Source of the DNA: Candidatus Kuenenia stuttgartensis
GTDB taxonomy: Bacteria; Planctomycetota; Planctomycetia; Pirellulales; UBA1268
DNA: 54,487 nucleotides
Direction: 5' to 3'
NCBI GenBank assembly: GCA_945877135.1
Contig: CAMCQY010000009.1
Location: 1 to 54,487, forward strand
The translations under genes and the position numbers were made by a program. This document shows, piece by piece, positions 7,245 to 17,300 of the stretch (the first letter of the stretch is position 1; each line of letters begins with the position of its first letter). The notes under the pieces are model-generated. The model worked only from the letters and a program-made list of their open reading frames with translations, had not been told where the DNA came from and did not search any database.

Positions 7245-8368
7245 GTGCCGAGTTTCCCGAAGAGTTCGTGGGCGAGCCAGGCTGCATCGGGATGCTGTTC
7301 GTCGCCGAGGAGCTTCACAAGCATCCTGTATTGCAGGCTGTCGGTCGGATATGTGGTGGCCAGCATCTCCGCATCGAGTTCATGCTCGATCGATGAATCG
7401 TCGGTGACCGACAGAAACCGCTCCTTCAGCTCGCCCAGGAGCGTTTCGACCGCCGCGCGGTCGTTGGCCCCGAGACGGCCGGTGAGTTGGAGATCGAGCA
7501 CGGTGTCGGCCGCGGGCAGCGCAGCGCAGGAGCGCCGGAGGGCGTCGATGTCTGCCGCACTGCGGAGCGTCTGCTCGAGCCGCGTAAACCGCACGCCACC
7601 GTTTGTGAGCTGCTCGAAGCGGTTCACGCCGTCGGTATCCACCTCCAGATACCAGGCGTGGCCCGGATGGCGACACTTGACGGAGTCGGGCGTGTGAATA
7701 CCCGGCATGAACAGGACCGGTCGTCCTCCGGCGTTTGGCTGCGGAGAAGGTACGTGGATGTGGCCGAGGAGCCAGGTCGCCACACCGGCAGACTGCAAGT
7801 CTTCCTGCCGCATGTTGAAGTAGCGGCCCTCTTGGTCCATCCCCAGCCCTTCGACGTTGCCGTGGGCAATGCCCACGTGGATGGTGCCGGCCTCCTTCGC
7901 CGCGTCGCGCACCCAGCCGATGAGCGGCTCGGTGCCGTGTTTCGAGGGACATGGGCAGGGATAGAACTTCACGTGTTGGCCATCCACCTCGAAGGCGGCG
8001 ACCTCGGGCTGAGAGAGGACGCGGATCGCCCGGTTTCCCACTGCATCCCGAAACGTCTTCCAGAGTGTGCTCTGAGGGCCCTCGTAGAAGTCGTGGTTGC
8101 CGGGCAGAACGAGCACGTCTGTGCCGGCGAACCCGGCGAGCACGGCGACGACCTCCTTCACGTCGCGCTGCGCCACGGTGGGCCGGTCGAACAGATCGCC
8201 GGCCACGACGAGGAAGTGAGCCTGCCGTGCGTTGGCTTCGGCGACGACGCGTTTGAGAGCCTCGATCCGCTCGGCAACGAGCCGGCCGCGCACCTCCGGT
8301 TCACCCGCATACCGCTGGTATGCGATGCCCACGTGGTTGTCGGCGGTGTGGACGATGCGGATCGGCAT
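7241..8368 (-). CDS. SbcD/Mre11-like metallophosphoesterase (DNA repair exonuclease)
   Basis: I chose ATG 8368 (MPIRIVHTADNHVG) rather than the longer upstream frame because the conserved domain begins exactly there. The 375-residue product has the two-metal phosphoesterase motifs: D10-x-H12, GDLFD (57-61), GNHD (90-93), IAHGNVEG and GHIH. Mre11/SbcD nucleases cut double-stranded DNA ends and hairpins together with an SMC-like ATPase, here the gene whose start overlaps its stop by four bases. The C-terminal 100 residues would be the ATPase-binding and capping region. Confidence 0.88.
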   Translation of the reverse strand: MPIRIVHTADNHVGIAYQRYAGEPEVRGRLVAERIEALKRVVAEANARQAHFLVVAGDLFDRPTVAQRDVKEVVAVLAGFAGTDVLVLPGNHDFYEGPQSTLWKTFRDAVGNRAIRVLSQPEVAAFEVDGQHVKFYPCPCPSKHGTEPLIGWVRDAAKEAGTIHVGIAHGNVEGLGMDQEGRYFNMRQEDLQSAGVATWLLGHIHVPSPQPNAGGRPVLFMPGIHTPDSVKCRHPGHAWYLEVDTDGVNRFEQLTNGGVRFTRLEQTLRSAADIDALRRSCAALPAADTVLDLQLTGRLGANDRAAVETLLGELKERFLSVTDDSSIEHELDAEMLATTYPTDSLQYRMLVKLLGDEQHPDAAWLAHELFGKLGT

Positions 8369-8527
8369 GGTCTTCGGCTCCGGAGGGTGCAAGGGGTCAG
8401 CGGCGGCCGCGAGGGATAGTGGGCATTGTGATGGCTCCGGTGGGCTTTCCCAATGGCGAGAGCTCCACTCTCTCTGCGCCACCACGGAAGAAGTGATTCA
8501 CACGACGGCTTCACTCGCCCGGCGGCC

Positions 8528-8547
8528 CATTTTTTCGCATTTTTTCG
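8528..8547. repeat. Perfect tandem 10-base repeat in a divergent promoter region
   Basis: CATTTTTTCG occurs twice head to tail, followed after two bases by the small inverted repeat ATCGCC-GG-GGCGAT (8549-8562). It lies in the 258-base divergent region between the SbcD-like gene and the YbjN gene. The T-tracts are phased by one helical turn, so intrinsic curvature or a regulator site is plausible. The role is unknown. Confidence 0.4.
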
Positions 8548-8626
8548 AATCGCCGGGGCGATCCGGGCGTAGGATGGTCGAGGAATCGCCGTTGTGCGAG
8601 CGGTTCCCGGCACGTGCCTTCGGATC

Positions 8627-9199
8627 ATGCCTGTGGCACTCGACCAACTCGAAGAATTCTTCATCGCGAAACGGTTGAAATATCGCCGCGAGTCCGATCG
8701 GCTCGCGACCGGCTTCGCGACCAAGCAGTTTCGCGATGAAACCGGCCGGACGGGCTTGGCGATCGTCGTGCGGCTCGACGAGGGCGGAAACTATCTTCAA
8801 GTCGTCGCTCCCGGGCTCTACCGGGCGCACGGCTGCGAGCACCGGTCGGCCCTGTTCCAGGTGCTGCTCGACGTGACCCTGCGGACAAAGATGATCCGCT
8901 TCGAGCATGATCCCGCCGACGGCGAGATCCGCTGCTCGGGGGAATGCCCGATCGAGGATGGCACGCTGACGGCGAAGCAGTTTCATCGGATGCTCGAGTG
9001 TCTCGCGGAGTCGGTCGATCGCTGGCACCCGGTGATCGGCCTGGCGATCGAAGAGGGGGTCGTGGCCCTCGACTGCCCCGAACCGGAACCGGACGCTCCG
9101 CTGGCGGCACATACCAGGGCCGGGAAACGCCGCGGCTATGTCAGCCTCCCCGCAGCCGGGCGGCCAGGCCGGTGGCGCGGCGAATGCGAACGCGAATAG
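8627..9199 (+). CDS. YbjN-domain protein
   Basis: The 190-residue product from ATG 8627 looks like a YbjN/type III chaperone-like fold: a helix at the start (LDQLEEFFIAKRLKYRRE), beta strands ending in IVVRLDEGGNYLQVVAPGLY, a long helix, then IRCSGECPIEDGTLTAKQFHRML and a closing helix. YbjN-domain proteins are small cytoplasmic alpha/beta proteins, some proposed to act in stress sensing or protein binding; no enzyme activity is known. The last 30 residues are Arg/Gly-rich and overlap the 3' end of recD by 59 bases, so the native stop may have been lost. It is the only rightward gene in the DNA-repair block. Confidence 0.6.
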   Translation: MPVALDQLEEFFIAKRLKYRRESDRLATGFATKQFRDETGRTGLAIVVRLDEGGNYLQVVAPGLYRAHGCEHRSALFQVLLDVTLRTKMIRFEHDPADGEIRCSGECPIEDGTLTAKQFHRMLECLAESVDRWHPVIGLAIEEGVVALDCPEPEPDAPLAAHTRAGKRRGYVSLPAAGRPGRWRGECERE

Positions 9200-10931
9200 C
9201 CGCCTCGATGACCTCGCGGGAGCCGACGACCGTGACGGCGTCGCTGGCACGGGTGACGCCCGTGTAGAGCAGCTCCCTCGTCACGATCCGGCTCGCCCGC
9301 TCCGGCAGCACGACAATCACGTGCCTGTACTCCGAGCCCTGGCTCTTGTGGATCGTCATCGCATGCACCGTTTCCACATCCTCCAGCTGCGCGACCGACA
9401 CTTTCCGCGGCGGCCCCTCGGCCATCGGCAGCCAGAGATACCGCAGGCGGTCGGCCGCGTCGGTAGCCACGAGCCCGACGTCGCCGTTGAAGAGGTCGAG
9501 CGCCGGGCTGTTGCGGGTGACCATGAGGGGCCGGCCGGAATACCACGGCACGCCATGGGCGACTCGAAGCTGGCCTTCCACCCGTGCGTTCCAGCCCGCC
9601 ACACCGGCAGTCCCGGCCCGGTGCGCGCAGAGCACCTGCAGCTCCTTCTGGGCCGTGAGCGCATCCTGTATCCGCCCTTCCTTCGCCAGTTCGCGGAGCC
9701 GCGTCGCATGCGCGGCCACCTCCTCGACGAGCTGCCTGAAGTCGGCTCCTGCAGGCTTGATCCAACGGATCGACTTCGGGTCGTCGGCCTTGGTGTTGCC
9801 GGGGTCGGGAACGGGGGTCCACCGCCCCTCGAGGATGTCGAACGCCCGGGCCACCCCAGCGTCGTCATCCTCGAGGATCGCGTCGGCCAGCGCCCCGATT
9901 CGCGGGCCGAACCGGTGGCGGATCGTGAGTTTCCGCGTGCGGTCGGCCAGGCTCGAGCCTTCCCTCGCGGCGGACGCGATGTCGCCGAGCACCGTGCCGG
10001 CATCGACGCTCGCAAGCTGGTTGGGGTCGCCCACGAGGAGGAGCGTGGTCTCCTTGCCAAGGGCATCGAGCAGCCGATGCATCAACGAGCTCGACAGCAT
10101 CGAGGCCTCGTCCACGATGACGAGACCGGCGGAAAGGCGGTTGGTCCCGCAGGCGGTATAGCGCGGAGTGCTGTGGGGCCGATAGCCGAGCAGCTTGTGG
10201 ATCGTGAGCGGCCGCACCTTGGCGACGGCCTCGCGCACTGCTGGAGGCGCGTCCCGCACCTCCGGCGGAGCGCGCTCGTCGTTGAGCCTCGCCCGCAACG
10301 CCTCGGCCATGCGGGCCGCCGCCTTGCCCGTGGGGGCGGCGAGCGAGATCACAGCGGACGGATTCGCCCGCAACACCGCGATGAGCCGGGTCGCCACCTG
10401 CGTCGTCTTGCCGGTCCCCGGGCCGCCAAGCAGGATTTCGATGTTCGCCGCGGATGGGCCGACCAGCCGCGCGGCGATCTCCCTCTCCTCGTGGAACGAT
10501 CGGGCGAGGTAGAGCCGCTCCCCATCGCGGATGAATGGCGAGCGGCTGTCCGGTTGCCCCACGAGCTGGCCGGCCGACCCGAGCGACTCGATCCACGTGT
10601 CTGCGGACGACGGCCATTGAGTGTCTTCATGTTCATCGCCATCGATCCCAGCCGGCCTGCCGGCGGCGAGATCCACGCAGGTGTGGCCGTCGCGCGAAGC
10701 CCGGACTGCCAAGCACATTGCCAGCCACGCCCACTCGTCGGGCTCGATGACTGGCTCGTCGCGGCGTGCCATCCCGACGAGCATGTCCACCGCCGCGACA
10801 TCGTCGGCCGTGATCAGGCGGGCTTCGACACGGGCCGCGATCCCCGCCGGCACGCCCTCCGGCAGCCGCACCCTCCCAGCACCGATCCGCATCGGTTTCA
10901 CCCCTGTCGTCGCCTGCGGCTGCTTTGTCAT
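9141..10931 (-). CDS. recD: RecD: exodeoxyribonuclease V alpha subunit (5'-3' helicase)
   Basis: ATG 10931 overlaps the recB stop in an ATGA and gives 596 residues, close to the usual 608. Superfamily 1B helicase motifs are present: Walker A GGPGTGKT (169-176), the GKAAARMAEAL segment, Walker B LVIVDEASM, VGDPNQLASV, and near the C-terminus MTIHKSQGSEY and YTGVTRA. RecD is the fast 5'-3' motor of RecBCD, which unwinds and degrades broken DNA ends until Chi and then loads RecA. The N-terminal 150 residues contact RecC. The recC-recB-recD order and overlaps support assignment to RecBCD rather than the stand-alone RecD2. Confidence 0.9.
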   Translation of the reverse strand: MTKQPQATTGVKPMRIGAGRVRLPEGVPAGIAARVEARLITADDVAAVDMLVGMARRDEPVIEPDEWAWLAMCLAVRASRDGHTCVDLAAGRPAGIDGDEHEDTQWPSSADTWIESLGSAGQLVGQPDSRSPFIRDGERLYLARSFHEEREIAARLVGPSAANIEILLGGPGTGKTTQVATRLIAVLRANPSAVISLAAPTGKAAARMAEALRARLNDERAPPEVRDAPPAVREAVAKVRPLTIHKLLGYRPHSTPRYTACGTNRLSAGLVIVDEASMLSSSLMHRLLDALGKETTLLLVGDPNQLASVDAGTVLGDIASAAREGSSLADRTRKLTIRHRFGPRIGALADAILEDDDAGVARAFDILEGRWTPVPDPGNTKADDPKSIRWIKPAGADFRQLVEEVAAHATRLRELAKEGRIQDALTAQKELQVLCAHRAGTAGVAGWNARVEGQLRVAHGVPWYSGRPLMVTRNSPALDLFNGDVGLVATDAADRLRYLWLPMAEGPPRKVSVAQLEDVETVHAMTIHKSQGSEYRHVIVVLPERASRIVTRELLYTGVTRASDAVTVVGSREVIEAAIRVRIRRATGLAARLRGG

Positions 10932-13900
10932 CGATTCACTCCGGCAAGGTCGCCCGCAAACAGATCGCTGAGCCGCCGCCAGATCGCCGGCGGGGGCTGC
11001 CACGCGAACACGCCGTACCGGCCTCCGTTGGCGTCGATGGGAGTCTGCGGCCCCTTCATCCCGCGAAGGAAGCCGTAGACGACGCCCGCGATACACTCCG
11101 CTGGATCCCAGCCCGCCGGCTTCCGCGGCCCCAGCCGCCAGCGAAGCATCCGCCAGATGGCGGTGCCATACACGAGTGCCTGGAGCGGATAATGGTGGCC
11201 CTCCATCGCCGTGAAGAGCATCTGCGGCGCGTAGGCAGCCATGGGCGTGGCATCGTCGCGGCCGTGGAGCCGATTGGTCTTGTAGTCGGCGATCAGCAGC
11301 CGCGGATTGTCCTTCTCAAAGCCTGGCAAGCGCAGCACCACGTCGATCGATCCGTTGATAAGACCGGCCAGCGGCACGTCGAAGTCGTCACCGGCAAGGC
11401 TCTCGGCATAGGCCGCCAGCGGGTCGCCCGCGTCGAGCACGTCGGCAAGCACCATGCCGACGTGCCGCGCCTGCACGCCGGCCGCGAGCGTCGGCAGCGA
11501 CATCTCGAAGTCCATCTCGGCAAGCCGGTCGGCCGGTCCGAAATCGGCGAAGCGGTGGTCGCGAAACAACGCGCCGGACGGACCGCCGAACGGCGTGAGC
11601 AACGCGTCGGAGAGCATCGTGGCAAAGTCGTCGCGATGCGGCTGGAGAAACCTGGCCGACGCCAGTTCGGAGACGACGCCGCTCACGTCCGCGCGAAGAG
11701 CGGCCTCCGACACCGCCGGGCCCGTGCGGACCCGCTCGAGAATCTTATGGGCCACGTCGCCGAATGCGGTGCCGGCCGGGAGGGGGGCGATTGAAAATCC
11801 GCGCACGTCCGGGCCGGAGCCGGCCTTGACCTCGGCAGCCACCGCGACCAACTCGCCTGCCTCGGTCGATCCCGCTGCTCCGGGCAGTGTCTCGTCGTGC
11901 CCCCGATCGACCGGGTCGTGAAGATTCGGCGTTACCCGCATCGCGGCCTTCACGATCCCGCTGTAGGACGTGCGGCGATACGTCTGCTCCACGGCGGCCG
12001 GCATGCGGGCGACGTCGATCGCCTCGCCGGCGGCGGCCCGCTCCACCTTCCTCGCCTGCGGGAGGTCGTGGGCCGCCCGCACCGCGATGTGCTCGGCATG
12101 CTCGGCCGGCACGTCCGCGGATGTCGCCGGGGCATTTCGCAGAACCTCGGGCAGCATCCATTGCCCCTTCATCGGTGGCCTTCGCAGCACGCAGACATGA
12201 TGCTCCGGCCGGGTCACGGCGACGTACAGCAGCCTGCGGAGCTCGTCGTTCTCCGCATCGCGGGCGAGATTCTTTGACGCTTCGTCGGGTGCACCATTCG
12301 GAATCGCCGCGCCGATGTCGATCCAGCGGTCGCCGTCGCGATGGAAGACCGGTGGACCACTGCCGGCCAGTTTTGCTGACCACCCATCGACCACGACGAC
12401 GCACGGAAACTGGAGTCCCTTGGCCGCATGTACGGTCATGATCGTGACGGCGGCGGTGTCGCTCTCGACCCGTCGGCTGACCATCTCCGACTTCTCATCC
12501 TGCGACTCAAGCGCCGACAGGTGCTCGAGGAACTCGCGGGCGTGACCGCCCCGCCCCCGGCTCGCCTCGTTGAGCAGCTCGACGACGTGGGAAAAATCGA
12601 CGATCCGTCGGTCGCCGTCGTCGCCGCCCGCGATCCGCGTCATCGTTTCGCGGGCAGCCATGATGTCCGCGGCTAGCGCGGCGATTCCCTTCCGCTGCAG
12701 CGTGGCATGCCACGCGGCGATGGTCGCCTGAATAATCTGCACGTCGCGCTCTTCGAGCTTCGCGACATCCTCGATCGGCACGCCGAAGAAGACCGTCGTC
12801 GCCGCCCACCGCGTCCGGCCCGCATTGCTCGGCCGCTCCATCGCCTCAAACAGGCTGCGGATGTCGCGGGCCATCTGCCCAGCCATGACGCTCGCGGTGC
12901 CCTCCGTGACCGCCGGAATGCCAAGATCGACGAGGCGTTTGGCGAGCGTGGATCCCGTGCGGTTGGTCCGCACGAGCACGCAGATCTCGTGCGGCTCAAA
13001 CGCCCTCGGCTCGGCGGCGACGAAGTGCGGTGCGGTGAGCAGTTCGTGGACTTTCCGAGTCGCCGCCTCGACGAGCGACAGTGCGCCGACGTCGAGAAAC
13101 TCGACCGGCCGCAGCCCGACCACCCGCGCCGTCTCCCGGCCCCGTGCCGGATCCACGTGGCGATAGGCGATGCCCTCGCCGAACGTCGCGCCTTCCATGA
13201 CGTGGTTGAGCCCGGCAAGCAGTGGCCCGTCGGAGCGGCGGTTGACCGAGAGCGTGCGCCTCGGCGGCGCGGGCTCCTGCTTGTGCTGCTGCTGCTCGTT
13301 CGACGGAGGCACTGCCTCGAGCGGCACGCCGTCCTGGGAGTGGTGGACGTAGGCCGTGACATCCGCCCCACGGAAGCGATAGATCGCCTGCTTCGGATCG
13401 CCAACGGCGAACAGGACCCGATCGCCCCGCGGCGGAAACACCGCGTGGAAAAACTCCCACTGCAGGCGATTCGTGTCCTGGGCCTCATCCACGATCGCGA
13501 GCTTGTAGCGTTCGTGCACGAGCGCGAGGAATGCCTGCTTTCTGTCACGGACAGACTGCGGGTCGTCCTTGCGGACGGTGACCTCCTCCCAGGCACGCAC
13601 GAGCAGTTCGTCGAAGCTCGGGCTTGCCCGCATGCGTTCCCGCGCCTGCTTGACGCATTCATGGATGAGATCGGGCAGGGCGCGGAGCTGCGACTGGTGG
13701 TCCTCGGGGCCGCCGGCCGGCTGATGCGTCTTCAGGAACGGGTCGGCCAGGTGGAGCGTGACGAGCCTCAGGAGAACGCCCTCGTCCCAGAACCTGCCTG
13801 CCTCGGCCTCGGAGACGAGCGTGTCGTTGACGACCTCCGCGAGCACACGGTCGCGAAACTCCTCGTCGCCCGGCTCCGCGACGGTCTCACCGGCCAGCCG

Positions 13901-14308
13901 CAGGAGCCGCGTGCAGACCGAGTGGATCGTGCCGATCACGGCCGTGTCGAACTCAGCCGCCGCCCGCTCGAGGCGGCGGGCCATGTCGGCTGCAGGCAGG
14001 TCGCGCTGAAACTCCGCCGAGAGCAGGTGCGCGTCGAGCACGTCCGGCCGGTAGCCGGCGGGGGGCGACTCTCCGCGAAGCAGCCGAGCCGTCATGACGA
14101 GCCGGCTGCGGATTCGCTCACGCAGCTCGGCGACGGCGTTGCGGGTGAAGGTGGTGACGATGACCTCCCCAATCCGCAGATCCTCCGTCGTGGCGATCGC
14201 GCGGGCGACGTAGGCCGCGACGGCGTGCGTCTTGCCCGTGCCGGCGCTCGCCTCGATGAGCGTGCCATTGGGCAGTGAGCCGGCGGTGATGTCAAAGGGG
14301 CGTGTCAT
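10928..14308 (-). CDS. recB: RecB: exodeoxyribonuclease V beta subunit (3'-5' helicase/nuclease)
   Basis: The start is ATG 14308 (MTRPFDITAGSLPNG), which forms ATGA with the recC stop; the longer upstream frame is not needed. The protein has 1126 residues. UvrD-type helicase motifs are Walker A ASAGTGKT (20-27), IVDEAQDTN (272-280), MTVHAAKGLQFPCVVV and LYVAVTRPEHH (about 690-705). The C-terminal nuclease domain has the RecB/PD-(D/E)xK signature IADYKTN (about 1006-1012). It supplies the 3'-5' motor and the only nuclease site of RecBCD. Motor and nuclease motifs all look intact. Confidence 0.92.
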   Translation of the reverse strand: MTRPFDITAGSLPNGTLIEASAGTGKTHAVAAYVARAIATTEDLRIGEVIVTTFTRNAVAELRERIRSRLVMTARLLRGESPPAGYRPDVLDAHLLSAEFQRDLPAADMARRLERAAAEFDTAVIGTIHSVCTRLLRLAGETVAEPGDEEFRDRVLAEVVNDTLVSEAEAGRFWDEGVLLRLVTLHLADPFLKTHQPAGGPEDHQSQLRALPDLIHECVKQARERMRASPSFDELLVRAWEEVTVRKDDPQSVRDRKQAFLALVHERYKLAIVDEAQDTNRLQWEFFHAVFPPRGDRVLFAVGDPKQAIYRFRGADVTAYVHHSQDGVPLEAVPPSNEQQQHKQEPAPPRRTLSVNRRSDGPLLAGLNHVMEGATFGEGIAYRHVDPARGRETARVVGLRPVEFLDVGALSLVEAATRKVHELLTAPHFVAAEPRAFEPHEICVLVRTNRTGSTLAKRLVDLGIPAVTEGTASVMAGQMARDIRSLFEAMERPSNAGRTRWAATTVFFGVPIEDVAKLEERDVQIIQATIAAWHATLQRKGIAALAADIMAARETMTRIAGGDDGDRRIVDFSHVVELLNEASRGRGGHAREFLEHLSALESQDEKSEMVSRRVESDTAAVTIMTVHAAKGLQFPCVVVVDGWSAKLAGSGPPVFHRDGDRWIDIGAAIPNGAPDEASKNLARDAENDELRRLLYVAVTRPEHHVCVLRRPPMKGQWMLPEVLRNAPATSADVPAEHAEHIAVRAAHDLPQARKVERAAAGEAIDVARMPAAVEQTYRRTSYSGIVKAAMRVTPNLHDPVDRGHDETLPGAAGSTEAGELVAVAAEVKAGSGPDVRGFSIAPLPAGTAFGDVAHKILERVRTGPAVSEAALRADVSGVVSELASARFLQPHRDDFATMLSDALLTPFGGPSGALFRDHRFADFGPADRLAEMDFEMSLPTLAAGVQARHVGMVLADVLDAGDPLAAYAESLAGDDFDVPLAGLINGSIDVVLRLPGFEKDNPRLLIADYKTNRLHGRDDATPMAAYAPQMLFTAMEGHHYPLQALVYGTAIWRMLRWRLGPRKPAGWDPAECIAGVVYGFLRGMKGPQTPIDANGGRYGVFAWQPPPAIWRRLSDLFAGDLAGVNR

Positions 14309-17300
14309 GTGAGTGTGTACTCCCCGGCGGCGGTCACGATCTTGAACAGCCGCTGGAATGCGTCCAGAAATCGAATCCGTTCGGGATGAGCGATGAAGAC
14401 CTCCTCGAAGCTCGGACTGACGCCAAACAGCGCGCACTCGGAGGAACGCCAGTAGTACTCGTCAGCGATCTTCGACTCGAATGCGGACTCACGGCCAGCA
14501 GGTTCCTCCGTGAGAACGCCGCCGAATGCAGGCCGAGGCTCCCGGATCGCCTCGTGAACCAGTTCGACGATCTCGTCGAGGCGGCTCGCCGCCGCCTGCT
14601 GCGGCATGAGCGCCGGGGCAAGCTTCACGACCCGGGTCTGCCAGACATCCGCTGGACGCGGGCCGGGATTGCGGGGGCCCACCTTCTTGAGCTTGCCGAG
14701 CTTCCAATCGCTGTGGCGGCTGATGATCGTGACACCACTCACGTCGATGCCCGCGACGCGGGCGACGAGCAGATGCAGTGCCGCCTTGTGGAGCGGGAGG
14801 CCAAATTCGTCACGGCCGACTTTCGACGCCGTCACCACGACGAGCTGATTGGGGCCGGCATGGATTCCAGGCAGCGTGCCGGAGATGCGAAACCGGCCAA
14901 CCTGGTTCGCCTCGGCGAGATTCGCCGACCGCAGGCCGCGTAGATCGAGCGATTCGGACTGAAGTCCGGCTGCCAGTCCGCGAGCGAGGGCGACGATCTC
15001 GTCAATCTGCCGCTGCATGTGCGGGCCGAGCGACAGCAAGCCGCTGGCCTGCTTTGCCTCCGTCCACTTCGCCGCCGCCGCCGCCGCGGCGGCGTCATCC
15101 TTGCCGAAAATCTCCTGAAGGAGGTCACCTGTCAGTGCGCGGGCCTGCGTTTTGGTCACCGTCAGCGGGATTGTCGCCGGCGTTGGCTCATCCTCGTCCC
15201 GCCAGGCGGTCATGCCGAGCGTCTGTTCCAGATAGAGCCGCAGCGGATCTTTCACGAGCTGCTCCAGCAGCGAGAGGTCGGTCAGCTCCATGGTGGCGAC
15301 CCGGTTCGAGGCCTCGTCGCTCGACTGCGGCGCGGCCGGTTGCTCGTCTTGCGGACCGGGCGACCGGCCCTGGTCTCGCCGCTTCTTCTCGATGATCTCG
15401 AGCACCTCGCGGGCAATCTCGTCGTGGCTCCAGCATCCGTTCTGCTCGACACGCCGCTCCTCGAAGTTTCTGCGACTCAGATGATGCCGCGGGTGGTCGA
15501 TCTCGATGCCGCTGAGGGCATCAAGCGCAGGACGCGCGACACCATGCCGCACCGCGAAGTCCACCAGCTCAGCGAGGGGCGTGACCAGGGGCACCCGCTT
15601 ATTTGATTTGGCATTGCGGCCATTGCAGGTGATCACGAGCCTCTCCCCGGCCGCCAGCACGCAGTCGAGCAGCGCCCGCCGCTCGTCCACCCGGGGATCG
15701 ACGTCGCCGACGAGCGGCTGCCGGCCGACGAGATCGTCGCCATCGGCCTCGCCCGCCCCCACGGCACCGTCGTCGTATCCGACGACGCAGATCACCCTGA
15801 AGGGCACGCTGCGGAGGGGCACCATCGACGTCGCCGTGATCGCACCGGTGCGCAGCGGCTGCCGGCCCGTCGTCTCGTCGAGCCAGGTCGTGAGCAGCCC
15901 ACGGACATCGGCGAACGGCACGGCCACCTGCTCGCCGGCACTGCCCGCCGCAGCCTGCCGCAGCCGCTGGAGATGAGCCAGGGGCTCGGCCAGTTCGGAG
16001 CACTCCTCGCCGCAGAGGCCGACGAGCGCTTCCTCGATCGCGTCGCACCATCCGGCAGCGGGCTTCGCGTCCGCGGCCCTCGCCTCGAGCACACGCAGCA
16101 GGTCGAGGATCCGCACGAGCTTCGTGATGCGGGCCAGATCAGCTGTCTCGACCTGCTCCAGCGGCACGACGCCCCCGAGTTCCAGGCGGGCATCGGCGTC
16201 GGGCAACGTTGCGCCGAGGAGCATTCGCTCGAGGCCAAGCTTCCAGGTGTGGATCTCCGCGTTCGAGCGGCGGGTGAGGCCCTGGCGGCCGCGATGGGCG
16301 GAATCAAAACCCCAGCGCACGGCCGTCCGTTCCAGGAAATCGGTCCAGGTCGCCACCGTGTCGTCGTCGATACCGCAGGCCTCGCGCACGAGCGGATGCC
16401 CAGCCACGGCGAGCACGTTGTCGATCGACGCCCGGGAACCGGGGATCGCCAGCAGGGCCGTCAGCAGATCGGCCGCGGGACTTGTTTCCCGCAGCCCGCG
16501 GTCGGCGATCACCAGCGGCAGCCTGATCGTCCGCTCCTCGCCATCGCGGCCGCGGCCGACGACCGTCCTCTGAAACGCCGCCTGCAGATGCGGCGCCGCC
16601 TTCTCGAGGCAGGGACTGACGATCGCGACCTCGTGCGGCTGGAGATCGGGAATCTCTGCGAAGGCCTGCAGCACAGCGTCGAGCAGCACCTCGGCCTGCC
16701 GCGACAGGCTGTGGCAGCGGTGGATCACCACCGATCGATCGCGGCCGGGGTCGTGATCTTGGTCGTGATCGTGGGATTCCGGCATGCCGCCCGTCGCGAT
16801 CGTGTGCTGCAGGCGGTTGAGAAGCGACGCCGACGTCCCCTCCTGCGACTGCTGGCCGGAAGGAATCTCAGCGACCGTGAAGCCGCGAGCGGCGAGCAGA
16901 TCCTGAAGCTCGCGGGCACCCGTCAACCAGGCCGGAAGCAGCGGATCGACACCTGCGGGAAACTCGGGGTCGCGGCGCTTCTGAAGCGGCTTGTCACGCA
17001 GCTCTGCCGCGAGCGACTGCTGGCCCGATGCAGCCCAGACCGCCCGCAGCCCGGGCGAAGGGTGCACGAGCACGGCCTCCACCGGGCACTCCGCCGATAG
17101 TTGTTCCAGGCACATGAGCTGTGGCAGCGTCAGTGACTGCAGCCCCGCGACCAGCAGCGGCGCACGGCTTTCGTGGTGCGTGATGCTCCTGCGACTCGGC
17201 GGCGACGGCTGGGCGATCCTTTTCATCACGCGTCGCCAGAGCCGGAATTGCCAGCGGTCGCCCTCGCGGAGGGCCGTGGGCACGGTCGTGCCGTCGTGCT

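Noticed and set aside
4809-8368. Classical SbcC/SbcD assignment
   Set aside because: The ATPase lacks the CxxC hook and is too short, so the pair is called SbcCD/YhaN-like only.
9138-11078. Long plus-strand frame of 646 codons opposite recD
   Set aside because: Arg/Pro/His-rich with no domain; a GC-rich shadow of recD, whose helicase motifs are intact on the other strand.
12707-14278. Plus-strand frame of 523 codons opposite recB
   Set aside because: No recognisable motif, no ribosome site; antisense shadow of recB.
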